NCBI RefSeq assembly: GCF_003977685.1
Contig: NZ_RYZH01000024.1
Location: forward strand, 34,478-98,477
Length of the DNA stretch: 64,000 bases
Direction of reading: 5' to 3'
Origin: Tautonia sociabilis
GTDB taxonomy: Bacteria; Planctomycetota; Planctomycetia; Isosphaerales; Isosphaeraceae
Shown: positions 17,210-25,979 of the stretch, piece by piece
Position numbering within the stretch: the first letter of the stretch is position 1
Layout: each line of letters begins with the position of its first letter
Program-made: the position numbers and the translations under genes
Notes under the pieces: model-generated
Told to the model about the DNA's origin: nothing
The model's database searches: none
Seen by the model: the letters and a program-made list of their open reading frames with translations, nothing else

Positions 17210-19666
17210 ATGGATCACCTGTCGAGCCGGGGAGCGGTCGGGTTCTACCTGGCCCTGTCGAGTCTGGCCCTGTCGAGCCCGGCCGGGGGAGCTGCCCCAA
17301 CGCTCCAGGAGCCGCCCCCCGAGGTGAGATTGGCCGAGTACTACGGCTTCCTCCCCCTGGAGATCTACAAGCTCGACGACCGGATCAGCGGCCTCCTGAT
17401 CGCCGACCTCGACGGCGACGGCCAGGGGGACATCGCCGTGGCCGACAACGCCCGGAGCCGGATCGACCTGCTGCTGACCACCGAGGGGCCCTCCGACGAG
17501 GACGGCACCTTCGGGTTCGGCCCCAATCGCCTGCCCAGCTCCCGTCGGATGCGAATCGTCACCATCCCGGTGAACAAGGAGATCGTCAGCCTCCAGGCGG
17601 GCGACCTGGACAGTGACGGCAAGATCGACCTGGCCTTCTACGGCAAGCCCCCGGAGCTGACCATCCTCTATAACGAGGGGGAGGGCCGCTTCGGCAGGCC
17701 CCGGCGGATCGCCACCGGACCGGCCTCCGAGACCGGCTCGGCGCTGGCGGTCGGCGACCTGGACCGCGACGGCCGCTCGGACCTGGCGCTGATCACCTCG
17801 CAGGAGGTGATCACCGTGCTCCAGCAGGAGGATGGCTCGCTTGGCCGCCCCGAGCGCCTGCCGCACACCGCCCCCCGGCCGGGCGTGCTGAAGCTGGTGG
17901 ACATCGACGGCGACGGCGGCGACGACCTCTCGATTCTCTCCGGCGGCGACGACTACCCGATCCGGATCCGTTTCTCCCGCCCGGGAGGCCGGCTCGGCCC
18001 TGAGGAGCGGTTCGAGATCGCCAGCGCCCGGGCGGTGGCCTACGGCGAGCTCGACGGCGAGCCCGGTCAGGAGGTGCTCACCATCGAGAGCCAGACCGGC
18101 CGAGCGGTCGTCCACGCCCTCCGCCGCGGCCCCGCCCCCGGCGAGGAGCGCAAGGGCCGGCTGATCGTCTACCCGCTGCCCCCGGGCTCCACCCGAAACC
18201 GAGCCTTGGCCGTCGGCGACCTCAACGGCGACGGCCGGCCCGATGTCGTTACCACCGACCCGAGCAACGCCCAGGTCTTCGTCACCCTCCAGGACGACCC
18301 CAAGTCCGGCCTCGGCGCCGTGACCACCTACCCCGGCCTCGTCGGCGGCTCGGCCCTCCGGCTGTCGGACCTCGACGGCGACGGCCGGGACGAGCTGATC
18401 GTCCTCTCCCAGCAGGAGAAGCAGATCGGCCTCAGCCGCCTGGAGGACGGCCGCCTCAGCTTCCCGACCGCCCTGCCGATCTCCGGCGGCGATCCGATCG
18501 GCCTGGCCGCCGCCGACCTCGACGGCGACGCCCGGCCCGAGGTGCTCTACCTCGCCCGGGAGAAGGTCGAGGGGAAGGACTCCTACAGCCTCCGGGGCCT
18601 GAAGCGCGCCGATTCCGGCGAGTTCGCCCCGCTCCGCTGGGGACAGGTCGACGCCGTGCCGATCGACGGCCTGACTGGACCCCCCAAAGACGTCAAGGTG
18701 CTCGACGTCAACCGCGACGGCCTGCTCGACATCCTCGTCTTCGACCCGTATGCCCCCCCTGTGCTGCTGCTCGGCCGGGGAGGCGGCGAGCCCCCCGCCC
18801 GCAGCGCCAGCCGTCCCGGCCCGCTCGCCGGCCTGGATCCGAGCGGCCTGACCGTCTCCGAGCTGGACGACGGCGGGCCGGCGATCCTCGTCGCCCAGGG
18901 GACCTTCGCCCGCAGCATCGCGCTGGACGAGTCGGGCCAGTGGGCGGTGCGCGACCAGTTCAACTCCGGCCGAACCACGGCGCAGCTCCAGGCCGCCGCC
19001 GCGATCGACCTGGACGGCGACGGCTCCCGGGAGGTTGCCCTGCTCGACCGCACGTCCCGGTCCCTGCTGATCCTGGAGAAGCCCGAGGGGGGCGGCTCCT
19101 ATCGCTCCGTCGGCGCGCTGCCGATCGGCCCCATCGACTTCCTCGGCCTGCACACCGGGGACTTCGACGGCGATGGCACCGAGGACCTGCTGATCGCAGG
19201 CACCGACACCTTCGGCGTCGTGCTCACCGGCGGTGACGGCTTCCGCCTGGAACGCCTGGCCAGCTTCGCCACCGACCGCCAGGACGGCCGCCTCGCCGAC
19301 CTGATCGTCGGCGACCTGAACGCCGACGGGGTCCCCGACGTGGTCCTGACCGACCGGGTCGAGCACTTTATCGACATCCTCGCCTTTGCCAACGGCGAGT
19401 TGCACCGTGGCCTCTCGTTCCAGGTCTTCGAGCAAAAGTCGTTCAACGGCATCGACGTTCTGATCGAACCCCGCGAGATCGCCCTCGGCGACGTCGACGG
19501 CGACGGCCGCACCGACCTCGCCCTGATCGTTCACGACCGCGTGCTCGTCTACCGCCAGGATCCCGGCGAGTCGACCTCCCCCGCCGCCGACGTGGCCGGC
19601 GACGGCGAGGGGACGAGCGAGCCCGAGGCCCCCGCGGTCGCCGGCCCCGAGGAGGGGGATCGCTGA
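17210..19666 (+). CDS. Exported FG-GAP/VCBS-repeat beta-propeller protein
   Basis: An 818-residue secreted protein. The leader MDHLSSRGAVGFYLALSSLA with a following Ala-rich cleavage zone is a signal peptide. The body is made of repeated calcium-binding units of the type DLDGDGxxDI: ADLDGDGQGDIAVA, GDLDSDGKIDLAF, GDLDRDGRSDLAL, VDIDGDGGDDLSI, GDLNGDGRPDVVT, SDLDGDGRDELIV, ADLDGDARPEVLY, LDVNRDGLLDILV, IDLDGDGSREVAL, GDFDGDGTEDLLI, GDLNADGVPDVVL and GDVDGDGRTDLAL, about twelve in all, enough for two propeller rings. The ATG at 17210 starts the signal peptide; an in-frame ATG at 17150 precedes the predicted transcript context less well. A role in surface binding or glycan contact is usual for such proteins, but no enzyme motif is present. 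Confidence 0.85.
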   Translation: MDHLSSRGAVGFYLALSSLALSSPAGGAAPTLQEPPPEVRLAEYYGFLPLEIYKLDDRISGLLIADLDGDGQGDIAVADNARSRIDLLLTTEGPSDEDGTFGFGPNRLPSSRRMRIVTIPVNKEIVSLQAGDLDSDGKIDLAFYGKPPELTILYNEGEGRFGRPRRIATGPASETGSALAVGDLDRDGRSDLALITSQEVITVLQQEDGSLGRPERLPHTAPRPGVLKLVDIDGDGGDDLSILSGGDDYPIRIRFSRPGGRLGPEERFEIASARAVAYGELDGEPGQEVLTIESQTGRAVVHALRRGPAPGEERKGRLIVYPLPPGSTRNRALAVGDLNGDGRPDVVTTDPSNAQVFVTLQDDPKSGLGAVTTYPGLVGGSALRLSDLDGDGRDELIVLSQQEKQIGLSRLEDGRLSFPTALPISGGDPIGLAAADLDGDARPEVLYLAREKVEGKDSYSLRGLKRADSGEFAPLRWGQVDAVPIDGLTGPPKDVKVLDVNRDGLLDILVFDPYAPPVLLLGRGGGEPPARSASRPGPLAGLDPSGLTVSELDDGGPAILVAQGTFARSIALDESGQWAVRDQFNSGRTTAQLQAAAAIDLDGDGSREVALLDRTSRSLLILEKPEGGGSYRSVGALPIGPIDFLGLHTGDFDGDGTEDLLIAGTDTFGVVLTGGDGFRLERLASFATDRQDGRLADLIVGDLNADGVPDVVLTDRVEHFIDILAFANGELHRGLSFQVFEQKSFNGIDVLIEPREIALGDVDGDGRTDLALIVHDRVLVYRQDPGESTSPAADVAGDGEGTSEPEAPAVAGPEEGDR

Positions 19667-19910
19667 GTCCGGGGGCCTGCGCTGGCCGACCGCTGGGCGG
19701 TCCCGGGCCCGGAGGATCGGCGGTCGGGCGGCCCGAAGGGAGCTCGGGAGCGGCCGATCCGGGCCGACAGGGCCAAGTGCCGCTCCCCCGGCTTCCAAAC
19801 CTCTCCTACAATGGGAGAGGAGTGAGCCCGGCCAGGCCGATCCCATCCGATCCCGGGCGACGGCGTACCGATCGCCCGAGCCGGCCGGCACCTCCCGGGG
19901 GAAGGCGACC

Positions 19911-20477
19911 ATGAACACGCGCATTCGAGTGATGATGGCCCCGGTGATCGCGATGGCGGCGGCGGCCGCGGCCCTCTCGGCCGACGCTCCCGAGGCGAGG
20001 GCCCAGTACGGCCCCCGGGCCGACCCGATCACCGGCGCCCGAACGGGAGGCCGGTTCATGCCCGCCCTGCCTTCGCCGTTCGACGGGGGAGCGGCCGCGG
20101 CCCGGGGGGTCGGCGACGGCGGTGTCTCCCGGTTCGGCGGCTACTACGGCTCCGGGTACGGCTATCCGGGAGTCGGCTACGGAGCGTTCGGGGTCCCCGG
20201 ACTCTCGTCGTATTCGGTGAGCACCCGGATCGGCGGTCTCGGTTTCTCGGCAACCGGTTACGGTGTTTCGAGCTACGGGATCGGAGGCTTCGGCGTCCCT
20301 GCCTCCGGCTACTGGGTCGGCTACGGCGTGCCGTCACTCTACGGCCGGTATCCCTACGGCTCGGTCGGCTTCTCGACGTTCTCCTACGGCGTCCCCTATC
20401 CTTACGTTTGGTATGGTTATGGGGGCTTCCCCTACGGCTATGGATACGGCTCTGGTGGCGGTTTCTTCGGCTTCTAG
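19911..20477 (+). CDS. Exported Gly/Tyr-rich low-complexity protein
   Basis: A 188-residue protein with a clear signal peptide (MNTRIRVMMAPVIAMAAAAA, cleavage probably after EARA). The mature part is almost entirely Gly, Tyr, Ser, Phe, Val and Pro in irregular short units such as GYYGSGYGYP, GVSSYGIGGFG and YPYVWYGYGG, ending GGGFFGF. No cysteine is present in the mature part. Such compositions suggest a structural surface or envelope protein with aromatic/glycine contacts. No homologue is recognised. Its codons are richer in TAT/GGT than its neighbours, perhaps because of the low-complexity sequence. A -10-like TACAAT occurs at 19807-19812, without a matching -35. The oxidoreductase gene follows after 37 bp. 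Confidence 0.75.
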   Translation: MNTRIRVMMAPVIAMAAAAAALSADAPEARAQYGPRADPITGARTGGRFMPALPSPFDGGAAAARGVGDGGVSRFGGYYGSGYGYPGVGYGAFGVPGLSSYSVSTRIGGLGFSATGYGVSSYGIGGFGVPASGYWVGYGVPSLYGRYPYGSVGFSTFSYGVPYPYVWYGYGGFPYGYGYGSGGGFFGF

Positions 20478-20514
20478 CCGATGACCGTCTCCGGGAACGG
20501 CGAGGGCGACCGGG

Positions 20515-21579
20515 ATGGCCGTCCGAGAGATCCGCATCGGGATCGTCGGCGCCGGGCAGATCACCCGGTCGCGACACCTGCCGAACTTCCAGGCGATGCC
20601 CGGCGTCTCGGTTGTCGGCGTCTGCAACCGCCGTCGGGAGTCGTCCGCCCGGGTCGCCCGGGAGTGGGGCATCCCCCGCATCTTCGAGTCCTGGGAGAGC
20701 CTCGTCGAGGACGACGGCATCGACGCCGTCGTCGTTGGCACCTGGCCCTACCTGCACTGCCCGATCACCCTGGCGGCCCTTGATGCCGGCAAGCACGTCT
20801 TGACGCAGGCCCGCATGGCCATGAACGCCCGGGAGGCCCAGCGCATGCTGGACCGCTCCCGGGAGTGCCGCCACCTGACGACCATGGTCGTCCCCAGTCC
20901 GCTCGGCCTGGCCGGCGACCGCTTCGTCCGCCGCCTGATCGACGACGGCTTCCTCGGCGACCTCCGGGAGGTCCACGTTCACAGCCTCTCCGACCAGTGG
21001 GCCAGCCGCCGCTCGCCGCTCCACTGGCGGCAGATCACCCGATACTCGGGGTTCAACATGCTGAACCTCGGCATCCTGCACGAGACGGCCCTCCGCTGGA
21101 CCCCTCCCCCGATCCGGGTCTTCGCTCGGGCCACCATCACGATTCCCTCCCGCCGCGACCCCGAAACCGGCGAGAAGGCCCGAGTCGGCTCTCCCGACTC
21201 CGTCCAGGTGCTCACCGACCACGAGGACGGCTCGATCGGCCTCTACCGCCTCAGCGGCGTCGTGCGACATAACACCGGTACGTCCATCGAGCTCTACGGC
21301 GCCAGGGGGACGATCCTCTACGACCTTCAGACCGACACCATCCGCCTCGGCCGCACCGGCCAGGAACTACGGCCGATGCCCATTCCTGAATCCGACCTCG
21401 GCCGATGGCAGGTGGAGGAGGACTTCATCGCCGCCATCCGAGGAGAGCGGCCCGTCACCCGCACCGACTTCCTCACCGGTGCCCGCTACATGCAGTTCAC
21501 CGAGGCCGTCGCCCGCAGCTCGCGCACCCAGGCGCCGATCTCCTTGCCGCTGAAGGACTTCTCCAGTCCTGACGAATGA
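20515..21579 (+). CDS. Gfo/Idh/MocA-family oxidoreductase
   Basis: A 354-residue NAD(P)-dependent oxidoreductase. The N-terminal Rossmann fold is IRIGIVGAGQITRSRHLPN (GxGxxG), followed by VVGVCNRRRESS and DAVVVGTWPYLH. The C-terminal alpha/beta domain begins after about residue 125. The usual substrate/cofactor motif EKP (as in GKHVLCEKP) reads GKHVLTQARMA here, so the conserved Lys is missing. Many planctomycete members act on sugars or are exported with a Tat leader; this one has no leader and is cytoplasmic. The ATG at 20515 gives a compact start just before the first strand. It may share a transcript with the Gly/Tyr-rich gene upstream. The substrate is unknown. Confidence 0.85.
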   Translation: MAVREIRIGIVGAGQITRSRHLPNFQAMPGVSVVGVCNRRRESSARVAREWGIPRIFESWESLVEDDGIDAVVVGTWPYLHCPITLAALDAGKHVLTQARMAMNAREAQRMLDRSRECRHLTTMVVPSPLGLAGDRFVRRLIDDGFLGDLREVHVHSLSDQWASRRSPLHWRQITRYSGFNMLNLGILHETALRWTPPPIRVFARATITIPSRRDPETGEKARVGSPDSVQVLTDHEDGSIGLYRLSGVVRHNTGTSIELYGARGTILYDLQTDTIRLGRTGQELRPMPIPESDLGRWQVEEDFIAAIRGERPVTRTDFLTGARYMQFTEAVARSSRTQAPISLPLKDFSSPDE

Positions 21580-21596
21580 GCGTCGGGAGAGCCCGC

Positions 21597-21917
21597 TCAG
21601 CCTTCCCCCCCGATCGTCGCCGGCGGCTCCCCCTCGGCCCTCCTCCAGGGCGCTCCCGGCTCTGGCCGCCACGCGAACCAGCCGGGGGGCAGGTCCGCCA
21701 GCTCGAGCAGGCTCGGATCGACCTGCACCACCTCCCCGAGCAGGACGACCGCCGCGTCCTCCTCGAAGACCTGCTCGCCGTCAAGGAACTGCCAGGCGCC
21801 GTCCTCCTGGTCGTGCGTCACCAGCCGAGCGGGGGAATCTCCGGAGAGGATCCGATCGAGGACGATCACCTCCGTCTCCGGAGGGTCGGCGAAGGGCCAG
21901 GGGGGGGCGGGGGGCAT
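21597..21917 (-). CDS. Small conserved-type hypothetical protein
   Basis: A 106-residue acidic protein. Recognisable features are a Pro-rich start, VIVLDRILSGDSPARLVTHD, then DGAWQFLDGE, DAAVVLLGEVVQVDPSLLEL and ADLPPGWFAWRPEPGAPW. The block around THDxxDGAWQFL and LADLPxGWxAWR is one I associate with small bacterial proteins of unknown function, sometimes near toxin/immunity genes, but I cannot name the family. It is convergent with the oxidoreductase (17 bp between stops). The 57-residue gene at 22101-22274 lies 183 bp upstream on the same strand. Confidence 0.6.
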   Translation of the reverse strand: MPPAPPWPFADPPETEVIVLDRILSGDSPARLVTHDQEDGAWQFLDGEQVFEEDAAVVLLGEVVQVDPSLLELADLPPGWFAWRPEPGAPWRRAEGEPPATIGGEG

Positions 21918-22626
21918 GGTCGGCGATCCGAGAGGAGTCGGGGAGGCTCAGGGGAGGTCGCGCACGGTATCCGATCGGCGGCCGTCGGGGAATCGGCCGG
22001 TTCGCTTCCCGGGATCGCGGACGGCCCCCGGGGCGAGCATGCCCCAGAGGCCGTCTCGATCACGGATCCCGGGAGTCGGGGCTCAGGGGGTCGGGTTCGA
22101 TCAAGGGGGGGCCGGCACCTGTCCTGGGGCCTCCTGGCCGGACCGCTCGGAGCGGCTCTCGAGCCCGATCCGATCGGCCTGATCGCCGAGCGAGATCGAG
22201 AGGATCCGCCCTCGGGCGGTCCACTGACCCTGCGGCTCTCCGGCCTGGTCGAGTTGCCCCTGCTGGGTCGTCATCCGTCGTCTCCTGAACCAACGGGGTC
22301 GATTCGAGGCATCGACTCTCCCCCTCGGGGGGAGGGACGGTGCGGGCCTTCGGCTCGCACACCGCCGAGGAGATGCAACGGCGGTGCCGCGATCGAGGAA
22401 CTAGCATGTGAATTTTTCTTGAACAGACGGGGTGGCCCGGCTGGCAGCCCGAGGGTTGGTCTCGGGAAAAATCGTCAGGAAGGCATCGCTCCGGGAGGAA
22501 CGAGCTGTTAAGCTCCAAAATGTGAGACTCCCGCTCGGGTCGTGCCGGGAGCCTCGTCGAGCGGGCGGCCGGCATGCAAGGTGCCGGCCGCCCCTCGACT
22601 GATGAGCCGCGACGAGAGGCGGGAGG
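21918..22626. other. Intergenic region with one small gene and two hairpins
   Basis: Apart from the 57-codon gene, no coding frame is convincing. CTCCCCC-TCG-GGGGGAG (22318-22334) and a GTGCGGGC...GCTCGCAC stem (22341-22361) are adjacent hairpins. A locally AT-richer patch at about 22400-22530 probably contains promoters for the divergent small gene and the DUF1501 gene, but no clear -35/-10 pair stands out. Confidence 0.4.
22101..22274 (-). CDS. Candidate small protein (57 aa) with strong ribosome binding site
   Basis: An ATG frame of 57 codons beginning MTTQQGQLDQAGEPQGQWTA, polar and Gln-rich at first, then RGRILSISLGDQADRIGLES, ending GQVPAPP. AGGAG (22286-22282 on the minus strand) lies 7 bases before the ATG, an ideal Shine-Dalgarno. 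Third codon positions are nearly all G or C, as in neighbouring genes. Two hairpins lie upstream in the presumed leader (22318-22334 and 22341-22361). No homologue is recognised. It may be the first gene of a unit with 21597-21917. Confidence 0.45.
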   Translation of the reverse strand: MTTQQGQLDQAGEPQGQWTARGRILSISLGDQADRIGLESRSERSGQEAPGQVPAPP

Positions 22627-24009
22627 ATGGCTGCCATGCTCGACCTCGGGGAGACGCCGGGCCGGACCTGCCGTGGGGAATCGCGGCGGGCGTTTCTGAG
22701 GCTCGGTACCCTCGGGGCGGTGGGGTTGACCCTCGGTGATCTGCTCGCCATCCGGGCGGTCGCCCGGCCCCCGGCGCCGATCGAGCCGAAAGCGAAGGCC
22801 GTGATCGTCCTCTGGCTCTGGGGAGGGCCGAGCCACCTCGACACCTTCGACCCCAAGCCCGACGCCCCGCTCGAATACCGGGGGCCGTTCGACTCGATCG
22901 CCACCGCCGCTCCCGGCGTCCGCGTCTGCGAGCTGCTGCCGGGCCTGGCCCGCCGGGCTGACACGTACGCGATCATCCGCTCGATGCACCACGAGTCGAA
23001 CGACCACGGCGTTGCCGGCACGATCGCGCTGACCGGCAGCATCGCCGGTGCCGTTGACCTCGGCGGCGGAGTCGCCGGCGGGGCGTTGAAGCCGAGCACC
23101 GGGGCGATCGTCTCCCGCCTTTCTCCCCGACGGCCGGGAGGCCTGCCGCCTTACGTCATTCTGGGTAACCAGTTGCATCAGGGGCACAAGCGGGTGGTCG
23201 GCGAGGGGGGCGGGGTGCTTGGCGCCTCGTATGACCCGTTCCGCATCGACTACGAGCCCGGTGTCGGCCCCGTCCTGCCCGACGTCCGCCTCCCTGACGG
23301 CGTGGCCGCCGAGCGCATGGCCGCTCGGTGGGACCTCTTCGAGCGCATCGCCCCCTCCGGCACCGGCTCGAGGCCGGCCGAGGCGTTGGCTGAGCACTAC
23401 GCCCTGGCCCGGCAACTGATCGGATCGAAGGAGAGCCTGGCGGCGCTGGAGATCGACCGAGAGCCCGAGGCGATCCGGGATGCCTACGGGCCCCACCGCT
23501 TCGGCCGCTGCTGCCTGATCGCCCGCCGCCTGATCGAGGCCGGTCTTCCCTTCGTCCAGGTCAACTGGAGCACCCACGTCGAGGGTCCCGAAGACGCCGG
23601 AGACGGCGGCTGGGACATGCACGACCGCTACTTCGCCGTGATGCAGGACCGCCACGGCTGGATGCTTGACCGCGCCCTCTCCGCCCTGCTGGACGACCTG
23701 CAATCCCGGGGGCTGCTCGACTCCACCCTCGTCGTGGCCGTCGGCGAGTTCGGCCGCACGCCGAAGATCAACCCGAAAGCCGGCCGAGATCACTGGAACC
23801 CCTGCTATTCCGCGCTCCTGGCCGGAGCCGGCATCCCAGGGGGAGCGGTGATTGGCGCCTCCGACGCCCGGGCCGAGTACCCCGCCGAGCGCCCCGTCCA
23901 CCCCGCCGACCTCTCCGCCACCATCCTCCGCCTGCTCGGCATCGGCAGCGAGGCGCTCACCGGCATCGGCCTGACGCCGATGGGCACGGCGATCGAGGGG
24001 ATCGCCTGA
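22627..24009 (+). CDS. DUF1501 (sulfatase-fold) protein with Tat leader
   Basis: A 460-residue member of the DUF1501 family, abundant in planctomycetes and related to the alkaline-phosphatase/sulfatase fold. The leader ESRRAFLRLGTLGAVGLTLG is a Tat signal. Family blocks are VIVLWLWGGPSHLDTFDPKP, SMHHESNDHGVAGTIALTG, GRCCLIARRLIEAGLPFVQV, GWDMHDRYF, LVVAVGEFGRTPKIN and DHWNPCYSALLAGAGI. It is probably exported folded. GGGAGG lies 4 bases before the ATG at 22627; a second ATG nine bases later is possible. In planctomycetes DUF1501 genes often neighbour DUF1549/DUF1553 cytochrome-type genes, but none is seen here. The biochemical role is not established. Confidence 0.9.
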   Translation: MAAMLDLGETPGRTCRGESRRAFLRLGTLGAVGLTLGDLLAIRAVARPPAPIEPKAKAVIVLWLWGGPSHLDTFDPKPDAPLEYRGPFDSIATAAPGVRVCELLPGLARRADTYAIIRSMHHESNDHGVAGTIALTGSIAGAVDLGGGVAGGALKPSTGAIVSRLSPRRPGGLPPYVILGNQLHQGHKRVVGEGGGVLGASYDPFRIDYEPGVGPVLPDVRLPDGVAAERMAARWDLFERIAPSGTGSRPAEALAEHYALARQLIGSKESLAALEIDREPEAIRDAYGPHRFGRCCLIARRLIEAGLPFVQVNWSTHVEGPEDAGDGGWDMHDRYFAVMQDRHGWMLDRALSALLDDLQSRGLLDSTLVVAVGEFGRTPKINPKAGRDHWNPCYSALLAGAGIPGGAVIGASDARAEYPAERPVHPADLSATILRLLGIGSEALTGIGLTPMGTAIEGIA

Positions 24010-24197
24010 TCGCGAAGGCCGGGAAGCCTGGGCCGTCGTCCGGGTTCCTCGTCATCGAGGCCGGTCCGGCTCCCCTGGCCTGGTTCCTGGGCGGACCTCC
24101 CCCCTGGGGAGGCCTCTGGCGTCCCGGGCCGGTCGTTCCGCTCCTTTGGGTCTGGTTCGTCTCCTGGAATTCCTGACGGCACGCCGTCGAGCCCGCC

Positions 24198-25118
24198 ATG
24201 TCCATCGGCCTTTCCGCACTGATCGCCCTGCTGATCGCCCCCCCGGGGGGGCTGTCCGACGACCTCGTCCGCCTGACGGACGACGGCCGCGATGTGATCC
24301 GTCCCTCGTGGTCGCCCGACGGCACCCGGGTCGCCTTCGCCCGGGTCGAGGAGGGGGGCTCGACGATCTGGCAGTACATCATGGACGTCGACCCGCCCGG
24401 CCCCCCGACCCGGCTCACCGACCGGACCGACCCCGAGTACCAGGCGGTCTTCTCCCCCGACGGGGGCCGGCTGCTGCTGACGCTCGTGCCCCGATCGGGC
24501 ACGCAGGGGAATTGCGACCTGGCGATCGTCGACGCCGACGGCTCCGGGCTCGCCGTCCTGGTCGACGACCGGGGCGGCCCGCTGTCGCACCAGGAATGGC
24601 CGAGCTGGGCTCCCGACGGCGATCGGTTCGTGTTCAGCTCCACCCACGAGGGGAACCAGGAGATCTACGCCGCGAACGCCGACGGCTCGGACCTCGTCCG
24701 CCTGACCCAGAGCCCCGGCATCGACGCCCACCCGAGCTGGTCTGCCCGGGGAGATCGGATCGTCTTCGCCACCGACCGCTGGGGGGGCCTGGAACTGGCC
24801 TCGATCTCTCCCGACGGCACCGGACTGGCCCGGCTGACCGAGTCCCCCGGCCTGGACGACTACCCCGCCATCTCTCCCGACGGCCGCCGTGTCGCCTTCG
24901 TCTCGAACCGGGACGGCCAGTTCGAGATCTATTCACTGGAGCTCGATGAGCCCGGGCCTCCCGTCAACCGCTCCCGACACCCCGCTCGAGACACGATGCC
25001 GGCCTGGACCCCCGACGGTCGAGGGATCACCTTCGTCTCCGACCGAGACGGGCAGGGGGATCTCTACACGATCCGGGTCGGCGGTGAGCGTGAGGCCGCC
25101 GACGGGGACGGCGGCTGA
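24198..25118 (+). CDS. TolB-like WD40/PD40 beta-propeller protein
   Basis: A 306-residue exported propeller. After a short hydrophobic leader (MSIGLSALIALLIAPPGG) come repeats of the PD40 type with WSPDG/FSPDG cores: RPSWSPDGTRVAFARV, QAVFSPDGGRLLLTL, WPSWAPDGDRFVFSS, HPSWSARGDRIVFATD, YPAISPDGRRVAFVSN and MPAWTPDGRGITFVSD. This gives six blades, as in the C-terminal half of TolB. TolB's N-terminal domain is absent and no tol genes are near, so this is a stand-alone periplasmic propeller. It lies 188 bp after the DUF1501 gene and may be co-transcribed. Its stop is only 8 bp from the stop of the convergent small gene. Confidence 0.83.
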   Translation: MSIGLSALIALLIAPPGGLSDDLVRLTDDGRDVIRPSWSPDGTRVAFARVEEGGSTIWQYIMDVDPPGPPTRLTDRTDPEYQAVFSPDGGRLLLTLVPRSGTQGNCDLAIVDADGSGLAVLVDDRGGPLSHQEWPSWAPDGDRFVFSSTHEGNQEIYAANADGSDLVRLTQSPGIDAHPSWSARGDRIVFATDRWGGLELASISPDGTGLARLTESPGLDDYPAISPDGRRVAFVSNRDGQFEIYSLELDEPGPPVNRSRHPARDTMPAWTPDGRGITFVSDRDGQGDLYTIRVGGEREAADGDGG

Positions 25119-25126
25119 TCGGGGGA

Positions 25127-25435
25127 TCACTCCGAGACTCGGACGTGCTGGACCTGATTGCGGTGCAGCCAATCGAGCAGCGCCTCCTGCTCCTCGCTCA
25201 GCTCGACCTCGGTCTGATGCTCCGAATCCAGCGGCGAGACGAGCAGGATCACGCCCTCGTTCAGCGCCCGCTCCACCTCCTCCCGGGCGATCCAGTATTC
25301 GTTCGGGCCGAGCGGGGGGATGCCCGGCGTGTCGGCGGCGCTCCTGAAGTAGACGAGCTGGGAGCGGAGCCGGGAGGTGATCGGCAGCGGAGCGACGTCG
25401 GGCCGATCGATCGGGACCAGTCGGGGTTGGGCCAT
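25127..25435 (-). CDS. Hypothetical protein, 102 aa
   Basis: A 102-residue protein that I do not recognise. It begins MAQPRLVPIDRPDVAPLPIT and has a mixed alpha/beta pattern: RLRSQLVYFRSAADT, NEYWIAREEVERALNEGVILLVSPLD, then an acidic helix ELSEEQEALLDWLHRNQVQHVRV. It has no Cys and no leader, so it is probably cytoplasmic. Codon third positions are GC-rich as in its neighbours. It lies directly downstream of the SRPBCC fragment on the same strand, and its stop nearly touches the stop of the TolB-like gene. Confidence 0.6.
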   Translation of the reverse strand: MAQPRLVPIDRPDVAPLPITSRLRSQLVYFRSAADTPGIPPLGPNEYWIAREEVERALNEGVILLVSPLDSEHQTEVELSEEQEALLDWLHRNQVQHVRVSE

Positions 25436-25532
25436 CTCAGGGGGCGACCTCGGGGGAAGCGTCCGGGCGGGCAGCGGCGACCGACCCGCCGCTGCCCGGC
25501 CCGTTCCATCGTAATCGACCGTCCCGCTCCGG

Positions 25533-25979
25533 TCATCGCCGCCGAGGGATGCGGTCAGGACCCGGTGGTGAGCCCGCAGGCAAGGCGGAGGCGTCGTGCG
25601 GGATCTTGCCGGTTTCGAGGAACACGTTCGTCCGCCGCAAGAACTGCCGGAGCTGATGCCTCGGGTCGTAGCCGACGAGCCAGGCCGCCGCCTGCCTGGA
25701 CACGCCCCCCGGCGGGATCGACGCGAGGGAGCGGTGCACGATCGTCGGGTCGTTGGGCCGATCGACGTACCGGGCGGCTGCGGCGTCGTTCCGCTTCGAG
25801 CCAGCGACGCCGTGCCAGGCCACCGAGCGGCCGGGCTCGAAGGGCGTCACCTCGGCTTCCACCTCCAGCGTCACGCCCCCTGGTCCGACCGGCGACCACC
25901 GCCAGGGCCCGGCTCCCAGCCGGCGGACGCCTCGGACGTTGGGCAGGATCTGCGGAGAGTTCTCATCGTTGGTCTTGCC
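25533..25979 (-). pseudogene. C-terminal SRPBCC-domain fragment, out of frame with the BON gene
   Basis: This frame continues, without a stop, the SRPBCC (polyketide cyclase/START-like) half of a BON-SRPBCC protein. It reads NSPQILPNVRGVRRLGAGPW, RWSPVGPGGVTLEVEAEVT and FEPGRSVAWHGVAGS, and ends with HQLRQFLRRTNVFLETGKIP, matching the last helix of the family. The upstream half is in another frame (25871-26650), so one frameshift separates them. From memory of the family, the first SRPBCC helix and strand (an APVE-VFAFW-type block) are missing too, suggesting a small deletion. The internal GTG at 25874 could still give a 113-residue product. Either a pseudogene or a sequencing error. Confidence 0.55.

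Noticed and set aside
22060..23901. Minus-strand frame overlapping DUF1501
   Set aside because: The plus frame carries all DUF1501 blocks; the minus frame is low-complexity.
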